DNA of 64,000 bases from Mycolicibacterium chubuense (lineage in GTDB: Bacteria > Actinomycetota > Actinomycetes > Mycobacteriales > Mycobacteriaceae), in assembly GCF_001044255.1 (NCBI RefSeq), contig NZ_JYNX01000066.1, positions 18,762 to 82,761 of the forward strand, read 5' to 3'. The stretch's first letter is position 1. The number at the start of each line of letters is the position of its first letter. This document shows positions 62,064 through 64,000 of this stretch, in pieces. The position numbers and the translations under genes are program-made. The notes under the pieces were generated by a model. That model saw only the letters and a program-made list of their open reading frames with translations. It was not told the origin of the DNA and ran no database searches.

Positions 62064-64000
62064 CCGATCCGGAGTGTGGATCTGACAAGCGCTGCGCCGC
62101 CTCCCGCGCGAGTTGGACCCGTGACGCGCAGCCGAGCTTGGTGTAGACGTGCGTCAGATGGGTCTGGACTGTGCGGTGCGAGATGAACAGCCGTGCGGCG
62201 ATGTCTTTGTTGCCCAGGCCCTCGACGACCAGCCTCACCACATCGATCTCGGTCGGAGTGAGCGATGCCCAACCACTGGAAGGACGCCGCCTCCGGCCGC
62301 GGCCTCGCAGTGCGTAAGCGATCGACTCATCGACCGACAGCGCCGCACCTTCCGCCCACAGCGCATCGAAGTCCTGCTCTGACAGAGCTTTTCGGGTCGT
62401 ATCCACGCCGGCTCGGTACTCCGCGTCCACCAGACCGATGCGCCCCTGATGCATCTGGTCCCGCATCTGAGCGGCCGCCCCGAGCAAGCGCGTCGCCACC
62501 GCCGCTTCCCCGGTGTCGGCGACCAATCGCGCGAGACACTCGAGGACGTCGGGGAGGCGCAGGTACGCGTTGTAGGACGAGGCAACGGCCAGCGCCGCGC
62601 AGAGATCGTCCACGGCATGGTCCGGCCGGTCATCGGACACGTCGATCAGCGCCCGCGACAGCAGTGCCGCGACCTGGAAGTACCCGGGCACCGAGGCGAC
62701 CGCAGCGTCGGCCCAGGCGCGCGCTGTCGCTGTATCTCCGCTAGCGAGCGCTGCAACTGGCATTGGATTGGCGCATCGCCCGTACACCTCGCGCAGTGGG
62801 CTGGTGTGCCGCCACGCCGTCTCACACGCCCGTCGGGCCGCTTCCCCGTCACCGTTGACCAGCTCCGCCTGAGCAGACACAGCGAACACTGTGTCTCCGA
62901 AGAAGCCACCCGCATCTTGGGCCACCGCGACCGCTTTCTCGACGATCCCTGTCGCGGAGTCGATGTCACCCTGGTGGATGGCCACTCCCGCGTGACCGAC
63001 CAGACGGAACAGAGTGGTGATCGGTTCCACGTCGGTTTCAGCCGCCTCATCGGCGAGCGCACGGAACATTCCCTCCGCTTCCTTCAACCACCCCAGGTGC
63101 CAGGTCGCCACTCCGAGCCAGATGCGGCAGTGCAGCGCAAAATAGCGATCACCGACCTCCTCTGATACCGCCAGACCTGCCTGCGCTGCGTGCGCCGCTG
63201 CGGCCGGGTCACCGGCGAAGATCTTGGCGATGGCCTCCATGGTCCGAATCTGACAGATCAGCCAGCGGTTCCCCGACGTATCGGCCACGGCCACTGCCTC
63301 GGAGAAGTACTCGTGCGCGACGGCGAGATCGTAGAACGCCAGCATCCCGCAGCTCATGAGCGTCTGCGCGAGCAACACGGGATCATCGATGTGGCGGGCG
63401 CACGCCAAGGCCTCTTGCGCACGCTCCGGGTTCACCGGCACGGCTACCGCGGCCGCGAGAATCGCTTGGTCAGCAACGCCGCGAACCCACAGTTCGGCGG
63501 GTACGGCGCTGCGGCACCGGCTGTCCTCCAGCAACAGGTCCAGCGCAACCATCCCCTCCTGCTGCCGACCTCGGCGGAACCAGACGTCCTGCAGCGAGGT
63601 GGCCAGCAGCAGGCCGTTCTCGAAGTCGTTCGTTTCCCGACTCCAGCTGTATGCCGCCCGCAGGTTGTCGATCTCGTTCTCGGCCCACGCAATCAGCTGC
63701 TCGCGTCCGGGCGAGTCGGCCGCGGCGAGACCGACCGCTATCGTCGCGTAGTGATCGCGATGTCGCGTGCGCACGGCGTCCGCTTCGCCTGACTCACTCA
63801 GCTTTTCGAGTGCGAACTGGCGCACTGTCTCGAGAAATCGGTAGCGCATCACTCTGTCGGCGTCTTCTGCGACGACCAACGACTTGTCGACCAACAGGCT
63901 GAGGAGATCGAGGATGTGAACGCGCTCTGCAGCGACGATTGCGTAGCGGCGGCGATACGGTCCAACCAGCTCTCGTCGAGACCGGCCTCGACGAAGGTCG
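62044..64000 (-). CDS. Large LuxR-family transcriptional regulator (5' part outside window)
   Basis: About 650 residues visible, open to the right edge; the missing 5' part should encode the ATPase domain. VDKSLVVAEDADRVMRYRFLETVRQFALEKL is the winged-helix joint seen in the Rv0386/Rv1358-type regulators, followed by helical repeats and a C-terminal LuxR HTH (LTPTEIDVVRLVVEGLGNKDIAARL then SHRTVQTHLTHVYTKLG). The first 20-25 codons at the edge (before LDLLSLLVDKS) are Arg-rich and less convincing, so a frameshift near 63,930 cannot be excluded. Confidence 0.82.
   Translation of the reverse strand, partial: DLRRGRSRRELVGPYRRRYAIVAAERVHILDLLSLLVDKSLVVAEDADRVMRYRFLETVRQFALEKLSESGEADAVRTRHRDHYATIAVGLAAADSPGREQLIAWAENEIDNLRAAYSWSRETNDFENGLLLATSLQDVWFRRGRQQEGMVALDLLLEDSRCRSAVPAELWVRGVADQAILAAAVAVPVNPERAQEALACARHIDDPVLLAQTLMSCGMLAFYDLAVAHEYFSEAVAVADTSGNRWLICQIRTMEAIAKIFAGDPAAAAHAAQAGLAVSEEVGDRYFALHCRIWLGVATWHLGWLKEAEGMFRALADEAAETDVEPITTLFRLVGHAGVAIHQGDIDSATGIVEKAVAVAQDAGGFFGDTVFAVSAQAELVNGDGEAARRACETAWRHTSPLREVYGRCANPMPVAALASGDTATARAWADAAVASVPGYFQVAALLSRALIDVSDDRPDHAVDDLCAALAVASSYNAYLRLPDVLECLARLVADTGEAAVATRLLGAAAQMRDQMHQGRIGLVDAEYRAGVDTTRKALSEQDFDALWAEGAALSVDESIAYALRGRGRRRRPSSGWASLTPTEIDVVRLVVEGLGNKDIAARLFISHRTVQTHLTHVYTKLGCASRVQLAREAAQRLSDPHSGSVNEASG

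Overview
The window is high-GC (roughly two thirds G+C) actinobacterial chromosome, almost certainly a Mycobacterium/Mycolicibacterium. Evidence: mycothiol synthase, LCP ligase, an AroQ-gamma secreted chorismate mutase, the acyl-ACP desaturase DesA1, an encapsulin/DyP pair, an MCE protein, F420-type luciferase-like oxidoreductase, DUF732/DUF3073/DUF2993 proteins, and many leaderless starts (TANNNT box 6-8 nt before ATG/GTG). From about 5 kb on, gene content and order match, from memory, the M. tuberculosis stretch Rv0858c to Rv0786c read in reverse, with local insertions. No insertion sequence, prophage or CRISPR array is visible.

Layout. 1-5.3 kb: a LacI-controlled accessory catabolic/uptake island (branched-chain-type binding protein, aldehyde dehydrogenase, MFS, binding-protein-like protein, LacI regulator) with three copies of one palindromic operator. 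5.3-16.9 kb: dapC, LLM oxidoreductase, two paralogous SRPBCC proteins, a large LuxR regulator, CDF metal transporter, UBP zinc finger, phytoene-dehydrogenase-like enzyme with a TetR operator, metallo-hydrolase, TetR, secreted chorismate mutase. 16.9-17.4 kb: four tRNAs (Phe, Asp, Glu, Lys). 17.4-25.5 kb: Ser/Thr kinase, L,D-transpeptidase, DUF2236 oxygenase, TetR, desA1, dus, LCP protein. 25.6-30.5 kb: phosphate block, phoU convergent with pstSCAB, both promoters carrying near-identical PHO-box direct repeats. 30.5-36.9 kb: mshD, GlnR, DUF2993, thioredoxin, then a polycysteine leader peptide in front of DUF4395-cysA-sseC, then DUF732, a 32-residue membrane peptide coupled to nitrobindin, and a small lipoprotein. 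37-58 kb: purine genes purM, purF, purL, purQ, purS dispersed among housekeeping genes (pabC-like, ygfZ, DUF3073, MCE protein, CPBP protease, antiporter, M18 aminopeptidase) and the encapsulin nanocompartment. 58-64 kb: metallo-hydrolase, MFS/LysR/SDR/SnoaL group and a LuxR regulator running off the right edge.

Functional themes: sulfur and thiol metabolism (mshD, thioredoxin, rhodanese, sseC) under a probable cysteine-sensing leader; phosphate uptake with a shared regulatory box; envelope biogenesis (LCP, L,D-transpeptidase, DesA1, MCE); oxidative and nitrosative defence (DyP-encapsulin, nitrobindin); and de novo purine synthesis. The most unusual local observations are the shared LacI operators, the tRNA-Phe whose encoded CCA end supplies the first base of the chorismate mutase start codon, a candidate stand-alone small transcript near 37.1 kb, and a dus gene with no canonical start codon.
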